The position numbers and the translations under genes are program-made. This document shows, piece after piece, positions 1 to 14,488 of a stretch of 23,573 nt of DNA. Position 1 is the first letter of the stretch; every line of letters begins with the position of its first letter. A model generated the notes under the pieces. That model ran no database searches. It was not told where the DNA came from and saw only the letters and a list, made by a program, of their open reading frames with translations. Origin of the DNA: Tritrichomonas musculus (Eukaryota; Parabasalia; Tritrichomonadida; Tritrichomonadidae); the NCBI GenBank assembly GCA_039105265.1, contig JAPFFF010000403.1, forward strand, positions 1 through 23,573. Direction: 5' to 3'.

Positions 1-3000
1 AAAGCTTAATCTCAGTTATTCTTATTCAAACGTTTCTCACAAATGAACAGAGTTAAATAAAACACAAATCTCAAACACTTTTGTAAGATAATTAAAAACG
101 ATTTCGAAATTAAGTAAAATCAATAAAGATTAAATCGCAATATCAATTATTCTTATTCAAACGTTTCTCACAAGTGAACAGAGTTAAATAAAACACAAAT
201 CTCAAACACTTTTGTAAGATAATTAAAAACGATTTCGAAATTAAGTAAAATCAATAAAGATTAAATCGCAATATCAATTATTCTTATTCAAACGTTTCTC
301 ACAAGTGAACAGAGTTAAATAAAACACAAATCTCAAACACTTTTGTAAGATAATTAAAAACGATTTCGAAATTAAGTAAAATCAGTAAAAATTAAAGCTT
401 AATCTCAGTTATTCTTAATCTAACATTTCTCACAAATGAACAGAGTTAAATAAAACACAAATCTCAAACACTTTTGTAAGATAATTATAAACGATTTCGA
501 AATTAAGTAAAATCAGTAAAAATTAAAGCTTAATCTCAGTTATTCTTATTCAAACGTTTCTCACAAGTGAACAGAGTTAAATAAAACACAAATCTCAAAC
601 ACTTTTGTAAGATAATTAAAAACGATTTCGAAATTAAGTAAAATCAGTAAAAATTAAAGCTTAATCTCAGTTATTCTTATTCTAACATTTCTCACAAATG
701 AACAGAGTTAAATAAAACACAAATCTCAAACACTTTTGTAAGATAATTAAAAACGATTTCGAAATTAAGTAAAATCAGTAAAAATTAAAGCTTAATCTCA
801 GTTATTCTTAATCTAACATTTCTCACAAATGAACAGAGTTAAATAAAACACAAATCTCAAACACTTTTATAAGATAATTAAAAACGATTTCGAAATTAAG
901 TAAAATCAGTAAAAATTAAAGCTTAATCTCAGTTATTCTTAATCTAACATTTCTCACAAATGAACAGAGTTAAATAAAACACAAATCTCAAACACTTTTA
1001 TAAGATAATTAAAAACGATTTCGAAATTAAGTAAAATCAGTAAAAATTAAAGCTTAATCTCAGTTATTCTTATTCAAACGTTTCTCACAAATGAACAGAG
1101 TTAAATAAAACACAAATCTCAAACACTTTTGTAAGATAATTAAAAACGATTTCGAAATTAAGTAAAATCAGTAAAAATTAAAGCTTAATCTCAGTTATTC
1201 TTATTCTAACATTTCTCACAAATGAACAGAGTTAAATAAAACACAAATCTCAAACACTTTTGTAAGATAATTAAAAACGATTTCGAAATTAAGTAAAATC
1301 AGTAAAAATTAAAGCTTAATCTCAGTTATTCTTAATCTAACATTTCTCACAAATGAACAGAGTTAAATAAAACACAAATCTCAAACACTTTTGTAAGATA
1401 ATTAAAAACGATTTCGAAATTAAGTAAAATCAGTAAAAATTAAAGCGCAATATCAATTATTCTTATTCAAACGTTTCTCACAAATGAACAGAGTTAAATA
1501 AAACACAAATCTCAAACACTTTTGTAAGATAATTAAAAACGATTTCGAAATTAAGTAAAATCAGTAAAAATTAAAGCGCAATATCAATTATTCTTATTCA
1601 AACGTTTCTCACAAATGAACAGAGTTAAATAAAACACAAATCTCAAACACTTTTGTAAGATAATTAAAAACGATTTCGAAATTAAGTAAAATCAGTAAAA
1701 ATTAAAGCTTAATCTCAGTTATTCTTAATCTAACATTTCTCACAAATGAACAGAGTTAAATAAAACACAAATCTCAAACACTTTTGTAAGATAATTAAAA
1801 ACGATTTCGAAATTAAGTAAAATCAATAAAGATTAAATCGCAATATCAATTATTCTTATTCAAACGTTTCTCACAAGTGAACAGAGTTAAATAAAACACA
1901 AATCTCAAACACTTTTGTAAGATAATTATAAACGATTTCGAAATTAAGTAAAATCAGTAAAAATTAAAGCTTAATCTCAGTTATTCTTATTCAAACGTTT
2001 CTCACAAATGAACAGAGTTAAATAAAACATAAATCTCAAACACTTTTGTAAGATAATTAAAAACGATTTCGAAATTAATTAAAATCAATAAAAATTAAAG
2101 CTTAATCTCAGTTATTCTTATTCAAACGTTTCTCACAAATGAACAGAGTTAAATAAAACACAAATCTCAAACACTTTTATAAGATAATTGAAAACGATTT
2201 CGAAATTAAGTAAAATCAATAAAAATTAAAGCTTAATCTCAGTTATTCTTATTCAAACGTTTCTCACAAATGAACAGAGTTAAATAAAACACAAATCTCA
2301 AACACTTTTGTAAGATAATTATAAACGATTTCGAAATTAAGTAAAATCAATAAAAATTAAAGCTTAATCTCAGTTATTCTTATTCAAACGTTTCTCACAA
2401 ATGAACAGAGTTAAATAAAACACAAATCTCAAACACTTTTGTAAGATAATTGAAAACGATTTCGAAATTAATTAAAATCAATAAAAATTAAAGCTTAATC
2501 TCAGTTATTCTTATTCAAACGTTTCTCACAAATGAACAGAGTTAAATAAAACACAAATCTCAAACACTTTTGTAAGATAATTAAAAACGATTTCGAAATT
2601 AAGTAAAATCAGTAAAAATTAAAGCTTAATCTCAGTTATTCTTATTCAAACGTTTCTCACAAGTGAACAGAGTTAAATAAAACATAAATCTCAAACACTT
2701 TTGTAAGATAATTAAAAACGATTTCGAAATTAAGTAAAATCAATAAAGATTAAATCGCAATATCAATTATTCTTATTCAAACGTTTCTCACAAGTGAACA
2801 GAGTTAAATAAAACATAAATCTCAAACACTTTTGTAAGATAATTATAAACGATTTCGAAATTAAGTAAAATCAGTAAAAATTAAAGCTTAATCTCAGTTA
2901 TTCTTATTCAAACGTTTCTCACAAATGAACAGAGTTAAATAAAACACAAATCTCAAACACTTTTGTAAGATAATTGAAAAAGATTTCGAAATTAATTAAA

Positions 3001-3683
3001 ATCAGTAAAATTAAAGCTTAATCTCAGTTATTCTTATTCAAACGTTTCTCACAAATGAACAGAGTTAAATAAAACACAAATCTCAAACACTTTTGTAAGA
3101 TAATTAAAAACGATTTCGAAATTAAGTAAAATCAGTAAAAATTAAAGCTTAATCTCAGTTATTCTTAATCTAACATTTCTCACAAATGAACAGAGTTAAA
3201 TAAAACACAAATCTCAAACACTTTTGTAAGATAATTAAAAACGATTTCGAAATTAAGTAAAATCAGTAAAAATTAAAGCTTAATCTCAGTTATTCTTATT
3301 CAAACGTTTCTCACAAGTGAACAGAGTTAAATAAAACACAAATCTCAAACACTTTTGTAAGATAATTAAAAACGATTTCGAAATTAAGTAAAATCAGTAA
3401 AAATTAAAGCTTAATCTCAGTTATTCTTATTCAAACGTTTCTCACAAATGAACAGAGTTAAATAAAACACAAATCTCAAACACTTTTGTAAGATAATTGA
3501 AAAAGATTTCGAAATTAAGTAAAATCAGTAAAATTAAAGCTTAATCTCAGTTATTCTTATTCAAACGTTTCTCACAAGTGAACAGAGTTAAATAAAACAC
3601 AAATCTCAAACACTTTTGTAAGATAATTAAAAACGATTTCGAAATTAAGTAAAATCAGTAAAAATTAAAGCTTAATCTCAGTT

Positions 3684-5591
3684 ATTCTTAATCTAACATT
3701 TCTCACAAATGAACAGAGTTAAATAAAACACAAATCTCAAACACTTTTGTAAGATAATTGAAAACGATTTCGAAATTAATTAAAATCAATAAAAATTAAA
3801 GCTTAATCTCAGTTATTCTTATTCAAACGTTTCTCACAAATGAACAGAGTTAAATAAAACACAAATCTCAAACACTTTTGTAAGATAATTAAAAACGATT
3901 TCGAAATTAAGTAAAATCAGTAAAAATTAAAGCTTAATCTCAGTTATTCTTAATCTAACATTTCTCACAAATGAACAGAGTTAAATAAAACACAAATCTC
4001 AAACACTTTTGTAAGATAATTAAAAACGATTTCGAAATTAAGTAAAATCAATAAAGATTAAATCGCAATATCAATTATTCTTATTCAAACGTTTCTCACA
4101 AGTGAACAGAGTTAAATAAAACATAAATCTCAAACACTTTTGTAAGATAATTATAAACGATTTCGAAATTAAGTAAAATCAGTAAAAATTAAAGCTTAAT
4201 CTCAGTTATTCTTATTCAAACGTTTCTCACAAATGAACAGAGTTAAATAAAACACAAATCTCAAACACTTTTGTAAGATAATTGAAAACGATTTCGAAAT
4301 TAAGTAAAATCAGTAAAATTAAAGCTTAATCTCAATTATTCTTATTCTAACATTTCTCACAAATGAACAGAGTTAAATAAAACACAAATCTCAAACACTT
4401 TTGTAAGATAATTAAAAACGATTTCGAAATTAAGTAAAATCAATAAAAATTAAAGCTTAATCTCAGTTATTCTTATTCAAACGTTTCTCACAAATGAACA
4501 GAGTTAAATAAAACACAAATCTCAAACACTTTTGTAAGATAATTGAAAAAGATTTCGAAATTAAGTAAAATCAGTAAAAATTAAAGCTTAATCTCAGTTA
4601 TTCTTAATCTAACATTTCTCACAAATGAACAGAGTTAAATAAAACACAAATCTCAAACACTTTTGTAAGATAATTAAAAACGATTTCGAAATTAAGTAAA
4701 ATCAATAAAGATTAAATCGCAATATCAATTATTCTTATTCAAACGTTTCTCACAAATGAACAGAGTTAAATAAAACACAAATCTCAAACACTTTTGTAAG
4801 ATAATTAAAAACGATTTCGAAATTAAGTAAAATCAGTAAAATTAAAGCTTAATCTCAGTTATTCTTATTCAAACGTTTCTCACAAGTGAACAGAGTTAAA
4901 TAAAACACAAATCTCAAACACTTTTGTAAGATAATTAAAAACGATTTCGAAATTAAGTAAAATCAATAAAGATTAAAGCTTAATCTCAGTTATTCTTATT
5001 CAAACGTTTCTCACAAATGAACAGAGTTAAATAAAACACAAATCTCAAACACTTTTGTAAGATAATTAAAAACGATTTCGAAATTAAGTAAAATCAGTAA
5101 AAATTAAAGCTTAATCTCAGTTATTCTTATTCAAACGTTTCTCACAAGTGAACAGAGTTAAATAAAACATAAATCTCAAACACTTTTGTAAGATAATTAA
5201 AAACGATTTCGAAATTAAGTAAAATCAATAAAGATTAAATCGCAATATCAATTATTCTTATTCAAACGTTTCTCACAAGTGAACAGAGTTAAATAAAACA
5301 TAAATCTCAAACACTTTTGTAAGATAATTAAAAACGATTTCGAAATTAAGTAAAATCAGTAAAAATTAAAGCTTAATCTCAGTTATTCTTAATCTAACAT
5401 TTCTCACAAATGAACAGAGTTAAATAAAACACAAATCTCAAACACTTTTGTAAGATAATTAAAAACGATTTCGAAATTAATTAAAATCAGTAAAATTAAA
5501 GCTTAATCTCAGTTATTCTTATTCAAACGTTTCTCACAAATGAACAGAGTTAAATAAAACACAAATCTCAAACACTTTTGTAAGATAATTA
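3684..5591. repeat. Higher-order repeat block A, copy 1
   Basis: This stretch of about 1.9 kb reappears at a constant shift of 2616 bp (6300-8207). The shift equals 20 monomers minus 4 bp because four monomers in the period are 130 bp long. The order of diagnostic variants matches monomer by monomer: the atcgcaatatc monomers, the gaaaaag variant, the cataaat variant and the short monomers. I saw one difference, G at 4597 against A at 7213. The edges are where the variant order stops matching (ctcagtt against atatcaatt on the left, ataaacg against aaaaacg on the right). This points to a recent segmental duplication by unequal exchange. Confidence 0.85.
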
Positions 5592-6299
5592 TAAACGATT
5601 TCGAAATTAATTAAAATCAGTAAAAATTAAAGCTTAATCTCAGTTATTCTTATTCAAACGTTTCTCACAAATGAACAGAGTTAAATAAAACACAAATCTC
5701 AAACACTTTTGTAAGATAATTGAAAACGATTTCGAAATTAAGTAAAATCAGTAAAATTAAAGCTTAATCTCAATTATTCTTATTCAAACGTTTCTCACAA
5801 ATGAACAGAGTTAAATAAAACACAAATCTCAAACACTTTTGTAAGATAATTAAAAACGATTTCGAAATTAAGTAAAATCAATAAAAATTAAAGCTTAATC
5901 TCAGTTATTCTTATTCAAACGTTTCTCACAAGTGAACAGAGTTAAATAAAACACAAATCTCAAACACTTTTGTAAGATAATTAAAAACGATTTCGAAATT
6001 AAGTAAAATCAGTAAAAATTAAAGCTTAATCTCAGTTATTCTTAATCTAACATTTCTCACAAATGAACAGAGTTAAATAAAACACAAATCTCAAACACTT
6101 TTGTAAGATAATTAAAAACGATTTCGAAATTAAGTAAAATCAGTAAAAATTAAAGCTTAATCTCAGTTATTCTTATTCAAACGTTTCTCACAAATGAACA
6201 GAGTTAAATAAAACACAAATCTCAAACACTTTTGTAAGATAATTATAAACGATTTCGAAATTAAGTAAAATCAGTAAAAATTAAAGCTTAATATCAATT

Positions 6300-8207
6300 A
6301 TTCTTAATCTAACATTTCTCACAAATGAACAGAGTTAAATAAAACACAAATCTCAAACACTTTTGTAAGATAATTGAAAACGATTTCGAAATTAATTAAA
6401 ATCAATAAAAATTAAAGCTTAATCTCAGTTATTCTTATTCAAACGTTTCTCACAAATGAACAGAGTTAAATAAAACACAAATCTCAAACACTTTTGTAAG
6501 ATAATTAAAAACGATTTCGAAATTAAGTAAAATCAGTAAAAATTAAAGCTTAATCTCAGTTATTCTTAATCTAACATTTCTCACAAATGAACAGAGTTAA
6601 ATAAAACACAAATCTCAAACACTTTTGTAAGATAATTAAAAACGATTTCGAAATTAAGTAAAATCAATAAAGATTAAATCGCAATATCAATTATTCTTAT
6701 TCAAACGTTTCTCACAAGTGAACAGAGTTAAATAAAACATAAATCTCAAACACTTTTGTAAGATAATTATAAACGATTTCGAAATTAAGTAAAATCAGTA
6801 AAAATTAAAGCTTAATCTCAGTTATTCTTATTCAAACGTTTCTCACAAATGAACAGAGTTAAATAAAACACAAATCTCAAACACTTTTGTAAGATAATTG
6901 AAAACGATTTCGAAATTAAGTAAAATCAGTAAAATTAAAGCTTAATCTCAATTATTCTTATTCTAACATTTCTCACAAATGAACAGAGTTAAATAAAACA
7001 CAAATCTCAAACACTTTTGTAAGATAATTAAAAACGATTTCGAAATTAAGTAAAATCAATAAAAATTAAAGCTTAATCTCAGTTATTCTTATTCAAACGT
7101 TTCTCACAAATGAACAGAGTTAAATAAAACACAAATCTCAAACACTTTTGTAAGATAATTGAAAAAGATTTCGAAATTAAGTAAAATCAGTAAAAATTAA
7201 AGCTTAATCTCAATTATTCTTAATCTAACATTTCTCACAAATGAACAGAGTTAAATAAAACACAAATCTCAAACACTTTTGTAAGATAATTAAAAACGAT
7301 TTCGAAATTAAGTAAAATCAATAAAGATTAAATCGCAATATCAATTATTCTTATTCAAACGTTTCTCACAAATGAACAGAGTTAAATAAAACACAAATCT
7401 CAAACACTTTTGTAAGATAATTAAAAACGATTTCGAAATTAAGTAAAATCAGTAAAATTAAAGCTTAATCTCAGTTATTCTTATTCAAACGTTTCTCACA
7501 AGTGAACAGAGTTAAATAAAACACAAATCTCAAACACTTTTGTAAGATAATTAAAAACGATTTCGAAATTAAGTAAAATCAATAAAGATTAAAGCTTAAT
7601 CTCAGTTATTCTTATTCAAACGTTTCTCACAAATGAACAGAGTTAAATAAAACACAAATCTCAAACACTTTTGTAAGATAATTAAAAACGATTTCGAAAT
7701 TAAGTAAAATCAGTAAAAATTAAAGCTTAATCTCAGTTATTCTTATTCAAACGTTTCTCACAAGTGAACAGAGTTAAATAAAACATAAATCTCAAACACT
7801 TTTGTAAGATAATTAAAAACGATTTCGAAATTAAGTAAAATCAATAAAGATTAAATCGCAATATCAATTATTCTTATTCAAACGTTTCTCACAAGTGAAC
7901 AGAGTTAAATAAAACATAAATCTCAAACACTTTTGTAAGATAATTAAAAACGATTTCGAAATTAAGTAAAATCAGTAAAAATTAAAGCTTAATCTCAGTT
8001 ATTCTTAATCTAACATTTCTCACAAATGAACAGAGTTAAATAAAACACAAATCTCAAACACTTTTGTAAGATAATTAAAAACGATTTCGAAATTAATTAA
8101 AATCAGTAAAATTAAAGCTTAATCTCAGTTATTCTTATTCAAACGTTTCTCACAAATGAACAGAGTTAAATAAAACACAAATCTCAAACACTTTTGTAAG
8201 ATAATTA
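6300..8207. repeat. Higher-order repeat block A, copy 2
   Basis: Second copy of the block at 3684-5591, offset by 2616 bp and carrying the same ordered series of monomer variants, with one mismatch noticed. A related but shorter match continues to the right: the CTCAATT monomer series seen near 4325 and 6941 also occurs near 9295, at a shift of 2354 bp. That is 18 monomers rather than 20, so the period changed by loss or gain of two monomers. Confidence 0.85.
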
Positions 8208-10167
8208 AAAACGATTTCGAAATTAAGTAAAATCAATAAAAATTAAAGCTTAATCTCAGTTATTCTTATTCAAACGTTTCTCACAAGTGAACAGAGTTAA
8301 ATAAAACACAAATCTCAAACACTTTTGTAAGATAATTATAAACGATTTCGAAATTAAGTAAAATCAGTAAAAATTAAAGCTTAATCTCAGTTATTCTTAA
8401 TCTAACATTTCTCACAAATGAACAGAGTTAAATAAAACACAAATCTCAAACACTTTTGTAAGATAATTGAAAACGATTTCGAAATTAATTAAAATCAATA
8501 AAAATTAAAGCTTAATCTCAGTTATTCTTATTCAAACGTTTCTCACAAATGAACAGAGTTAAATAAAACACAAATCTCAAACACTTTTGTAAGATAATTA
8601 AAAACGATTTCGAAATTAAGTAAAATCAGTAAAAATTAAAGCTTAATCTCAGTTATTCTTATTCAAACGTTTCTCACAAGTGAACAGAGTTAAATAAAAC
8701 ATAAATCTCAAACACTTTTGTAAGATAATTAAAAACGATTTCGAAATTAAGTAAAATCAATAAAGATTAAATCGCAATATCAATTATTCTTATTCAAACG
8801 TTTCTCACAAGTGAACAGAGTTAAATAAAACATAAATCTCAAACACTTTTGTAAGATAATTATAAACGATTTCGAAATTAAGTAAAATCAGTAAAAATTA
8901 AAGCTTAATCTCAGTTATTCTTATTCAAACGTTTCTCACAAATGAACAGAGTTAAATAAAACACAAATCTCAAACACTTTTGTAAGATAATTGAAAAAGA
9001 TTTCGAAATTAATTAAAATCAGTAAAATTAAAGCTTAATCTCAGTTATTCTTATTCAAACGTTTCTCACAAATGAACAGAGTTAAATAAAACACAAATCT
9101 CAAACACTTTTGTAAGATAATTATAAACGATTTCGAAATTAATTAAAATCAGTAAAAATTAAAGCTTAATCTCAGTTATTCTTATTCAAACGTTTCTCAC
9201 AAATGAACAGAGTTAAATAAAACACAAATCTCAAACACTTTTGTAAGATAATTGAAAACGATTTCGAAATTAAGTAAAATCAGTAAAATTAAAGCTTAAT
9301 CTCAATTATTCTTATTCTAACATTTCTCACAAATGAACAGAGTTAAATAAAACACAAATCTCAAACACTTTTGTAAGATAATTAAAAACGATTTCGAAAT
9401 TAAGTAAAATCAATAAAAATTAAAGCTTAATCTCAGTTATTCTTATTCAAACGTTTCTCACAAATGAACAGAGTTAAATAAAACACAAATCTCAAACACT
9501 TTTGTAAGATAATTGAAAAAGATTTCGAAATTAAGTAAAATCAGTAAAATTAAAGCTTAATCTCAGTTATTCTTATTCAAACGTTTCTCACAAGTGAACA
9601 GAGTTAAATAAAACACAAATCTCAAACACTTTTGTAAGATAATTAAAAACGATTTCGAAATTAAGTAAAATCAATAAAGATTAAAGCTTAATCTCAATTA
9701 TTCTTATTCAAACGTTTCTCACAAGTGAACAGAGTTAAATAAAACACAAATCTCAAACACTTTTGTAAGATAATTATAAACGATTTCGAAATTAAGTAAA
9801 ATCAGTAAAAATTAAAGCTTAATCTCAGTTATTCTTAATCTAACATTTCTCACAAATGAACAGAGTTAAATAAAACACAAATCTCAAACACTTTTGTAAG
9901 ATAATTGAAAACGATTTCGAAATTAAGTAAAATTAGTAAAGATTAAAGCTTAATCTCAGTTATTCTTAATCTAACATTTCTCACAAGTGAACAGAGTTAA
10001 ATAAAACACAAATCTCAAACACTTTTGTAAGATAATTAAAAACGATTTCGAAATTAAGTAAAATCAGTAAAAATTAAAGCTTAATCTCAATTATTCTTAT
10101 TCAAACGTTTCTCACAAATGAACAGAGTTAAATAAAACACAAATCTCAAACACTTTTGTAAGATAAT

Positions 10168-13100
10168 TAAAAACGATTTCGAAATTAAGTAAAATCAGTA
10201 AAAATTAAAGCTTAATCTCAGTTATTCTTAATCTAACATTTCTCACAAGTGAACAGAGTTAAATAAAACACAAATCTCAAACACTTTTGTAAGATAATTA
10301 TAAACGATTTCGAAATTAAGTAAAATCAATAAAAATTAAAGCTTAATCTCAATTATTCTTATTCTAACATTTCTCACAAGTGAACAGAGTTAAATAAAAC
10401 ACAAATCTCAAACACTTTTGTAAGATAATTAAAAACGATTTCGAAATTAAGTAAAATCAGTAAAAATTAAAGCTTAATCTCAATTATTCTTATTCAAACG
10501 TTTCTCACAAGTGAACAGAGTTAAATAAAACACAAATCTCAAACACTTTTGTAAGATAATTAAAAACGATTTCGAAATTAAGTAAAATCAATAAAAATTA
10601 AAGCTTAATCTCAATTATTCTTATTCTAACATTTCTCACAAGTGAACAGAGTTAAATAAAACACAAATCTCAAACACTTTTGTAAGATAATTAAAAACGA
10701 TTTCGAAATTAAGTAAAATCAATAAAAATTAAAGCTTAATCTCAGTTATTCTTATTCAAACGTTTCTCACAAGTGAACAGAGTTAAATAAAACACAAATC
10801 TCAAACACTTTTGTAAGATAATTATAAACGATTTCGAAATTAATTAAAATCAGTAAAAATTAAAGCTTAATCTCAATTATTCTTATTCAAACGTTTCTCA
10901 CAAGTGAACAGAGTTAAATAAAACACAAATCTCAAACACTTTTGTAAGATAATTATAAACGATTTCGAAATTAAGTAAAATCAGTAAAAATTAAAGCTTA
11001 ATCTCAGTTATTCTTATTCAAACGTTTCTCACAAATGAACAGAGTTAAATAAAACATAAATCTCAAACACTTTTGTAAGATAATTAAAAACGATTTCGAA
11101 ATTAAGTAAAATCAATAAAGATTAAATCGCAATATCAATTATTCTTATTCAAACGTTTCTCACAAATGAACAGAGTTAAATAAAACACAAATCTCAAACA
11201 CTTTTGTAAGATAATTGAAAACGATTTCGAAATTAAGTAAAATCAGTAAAAATTAAAGCTTAATCTCAGTTATTCTTATTCTAACATTTCTCACAAATGA
11301 ACAGAGTTAAATAAAACATAAATCTCAAACACTTTTGTAAGATAATTATAAACGATTTCGAAATTAAGTAAAATCAGTAAAAATTAAAGCTTAATCTCAG
11401 TTATTCTTATTCAAACGTTTCTCACAAATGAACAGAGTTAAATAAAACACAAATCTCAAACACTTTTGTAAGATAATTGAAAAAGATTTCGAAATTAATT
11501 AAAATCAGTAAAATTAAAGCTTAATCTCAGTTATTCTTATTCAAGCGTTTCTCACAAATGAACAGAGTTAAATAAAACACAAATCTCAAACACTTTTGTA
11601 AGATAATTATAAACGATTTCGAAATTAATTAAAATCAGTAAAAATTAAAGCTTAATCTCAGTTATTCTTATTCAAACGTTTCTCACAAATGAACAGAGTT
11701 AAATAAAACACAAATCTCAAACACTTTTGTAAGATAATTGAAAACGATTTCGAAATTAAGTAAAATCAGTAAAAATTAAAGCTTAATCTCAGTTATTCTT
11801 ATTCTAACATTTCTCACAAATGAACAGAGTTAAATAAAACACAAATCTCAAACACTTTTATAAGATAATTATAAACGATTTCGAAATTAAGTAAAATCAA
11901 TAAAAATTAAAGCGCAATATCAATTATTCTTATTCAAACGTTTCTCACAAGTGAACAGAGTTAAATAAAACACAAATCTCAAACACTTTTGTAAGATAAT
12001 TATAAACGATTTCGAAATTAAGTAAAATCAGTAAAAATTAAAGCTTAATCTCAGTTATTCTTATTCAAACGTTTCTCACAAATGAACAGAGTTAAATAAA
12101 ACACAAATCTCAAACACTTTTGTAAGATAATTGAAAAAGATTTCGAAATTAATTAAAATCAGTAAAAATTAAAGCTTAATCTCAGTTATTCTTATTCAAA
12201 CGTTTCTCACAAATGAACAGAGTTAAATAAAACACAAATCTCAAACACTTTTATAAGATAATTGAAAACGATTTCGAAATTAATTAAAATCAATAAAAAT
12301 TAAAGCTTAATCTCAGTTATTCTTATTCAAACGTTTCTCACAAATGAACAGAGTTAAATAAAACACAAATCTCAAACACTTTTGTAAGATAATTATAAAC
12401 GATTTCGAAATTAAGTAAAATCAATAAAAATTAAAGCTTAATCTCAGTTATTCTTATTCAAACGTTTCTCACAAATGAACAGAGTTAAATAAAACACAAA
12501 TCTCAAACACTTTTGTAAGATAATTGAAAACGATTTCGAAATTAATTAAAATCAATAAAAATTAAAGCTTAATCTCAGTTATTCTTATTCAAACGTTTCT
12601 CACAAATGAACAGAGTTAAATAAAACACAAATCTCAAACACTTTTGTAAGATAATTAAAAACGATTTCGAAATTAAGTAAAATCAGTAAAAATTAAAGCT
12701 TAATCTCAGTTATTCTTATTCAAACGTTTCTCACAAGTGAACAGAGTTAAATAAAACATAAATCTCAAACACTTTTGTAAGATAATTAAAAACGATTTCG
12801 AAATTAAGTAAAATCAATAAAGATTAAATCGCAATATCAATTATTCTTATTCAAACGTTTCTCACAAGTGAACAGAGTTAAATAAAACATAAATCTCAAA
12901 CACTTTTGTAAGATAATTATAAACGATTTCGAAATTAAGTAAAATCAGTAAAAATTAAAGCTTAATCTCAGTTATTCTTATTCAAACGTTTCTCACAAAT
13001 GAACAGAGTTAAATAAAACACAAATCTCAAACACTTTTGTAAGATAATTGAAAAAGATTTCGAAATTAATTAAAATCAGTAAAATTAAAGCTTAATCTCA

Positions 13101-14387
13101 GTTATTCTTATTCAAACGTTTCTCACAAATGAACAGAGTTAAATAAAACACAAATCTCAAACACTTTTGTAAGATAATTATAAACGATTTCGAAATTAAT
13201 TAAAATCAGTAAAAATTAAAGCTTAATCTCAGTTATTCTTATTCAAACGTTTCTCACAAGTGAACAGAGTTAAATAAAACACAAATCTCAAACACTTTTG
13301 TAAGATAATTAAAAACTATTTCGAAATTAAGTAAAATCAATAAAGATTAAAGCTTAATCTCAATTATTCTTATTCAAACGTTTCTCACAAATGAACAGAG
13401 TTAAATAAAACACAAATCTCAAACACTTTTGTAAGATAATTGAAAAAGATTTCGAAATTAAGTAAAATCAGTAAAAATTAAAGCTTAATCTCAGTTATTC
13501 TTATTCAAACGTTTCTCACAAGTGAACAGAGTTAAATAAAACACAAATCTCAAACACTTTTGTAAGATAATTAAAAACTATTTCGAAATTAAGTAAAATC
13601 AATAAAGATTAAAGCTTAATCTCAATTATTCTTATTCAAACGTTTCTCACAAGTGAACAGAGTTAAATAAAACACAAATCTCAAACACTTTTGTAAGATA
13701 ATTATAAACGATTTCGAAATTAAGTAAAATCAGTAAAAATTAAAGCTTAATCTCAGTTATTCTTAATCTAACATTTCTCACAAATGAACAGAGTTAAATA
13801 AAACACAAATCTCAAACACTTTTGTAAGATAATTGAAAACGATTTCGAAATTAAGTAAAATCAGTAAAGATTAAAGCTTAATCTCAGTTATTCTTAATCT
13901 AACATTTCTCACAAGTGAACAGAGTTAAATAAAACACAAATCTCAAACACTTTTGTAAGATAATTATAAACGATTTCGAAATTAAGTAAAATCAGTAAAA
14001 ATTAAAGCTTAATCTCAATTATTCTTATTCAAACGTTTCTCACAAGTGAACAGAGTTAAATAAAACATGAATCTCAAACACTTTTGTAAGATAATTATAA
14101 ACGATTTCGAAATTAAGTAAAATCAGTAAAAATTAAAGCTTAATCTCAGTTATTCTTAATCTAACATTTCTCACAAGTGAACAGAGTTAAATAAAACACA
14201 AATCTCAAACACTTTTGTAAGATAATTATAAACGATTTCGAAATTAAGTAAAATCAATAAAAATTAAAGCTTAATCTCAATTATTCTTATTCTAACATTT
14301 CTCACAAGTGAACAGAGTTAAATAAAACACAAATCTCAAACACTTTTGTAAGATAATTAAAAACGATTTCGAAATTAAGTAAAATCA
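10168..14387. repeat. Higher-order repeat block B, copy 1 (about 4.2 kb)
   Basis: This block of roughly 32 monomers recurs at a shift of exactly 4321 bp, which is 33 monomers minus 2 bp. Rare private variants confirm it. The ttcaagcg variant lies at 11541 and 15862, aaaactattt at 13311 and 17632, and taaaacatga at 14061 and 18382; each pair is 4321 bp apart. I saw no mismatch between the copies at the sites I compared. The edges are where the match fails: attaaaaacg against attataaacg on the left, and caataaagatt against cagtaaaaatt on the right. Confidence 0.9.
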
Positions 14388-14488
14388 ATAAAGATTAAAT
14401 CGCAATATCAATTATTCTTATTCAAACGTTTCTCACAAGTGAACAGAGTTAAATAAAACACAAATCTCAAACACTTTTGTAAGATAAT

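Noticed and set aside
1-523. Pol III promoter or tRNA-derived (SINE-like) monomer
   Set aside because: I saw no convincing A-box or B-box and no tRNA-like fold. The monomer is too AT-rich and lacks a GGTTCGA-type motif.
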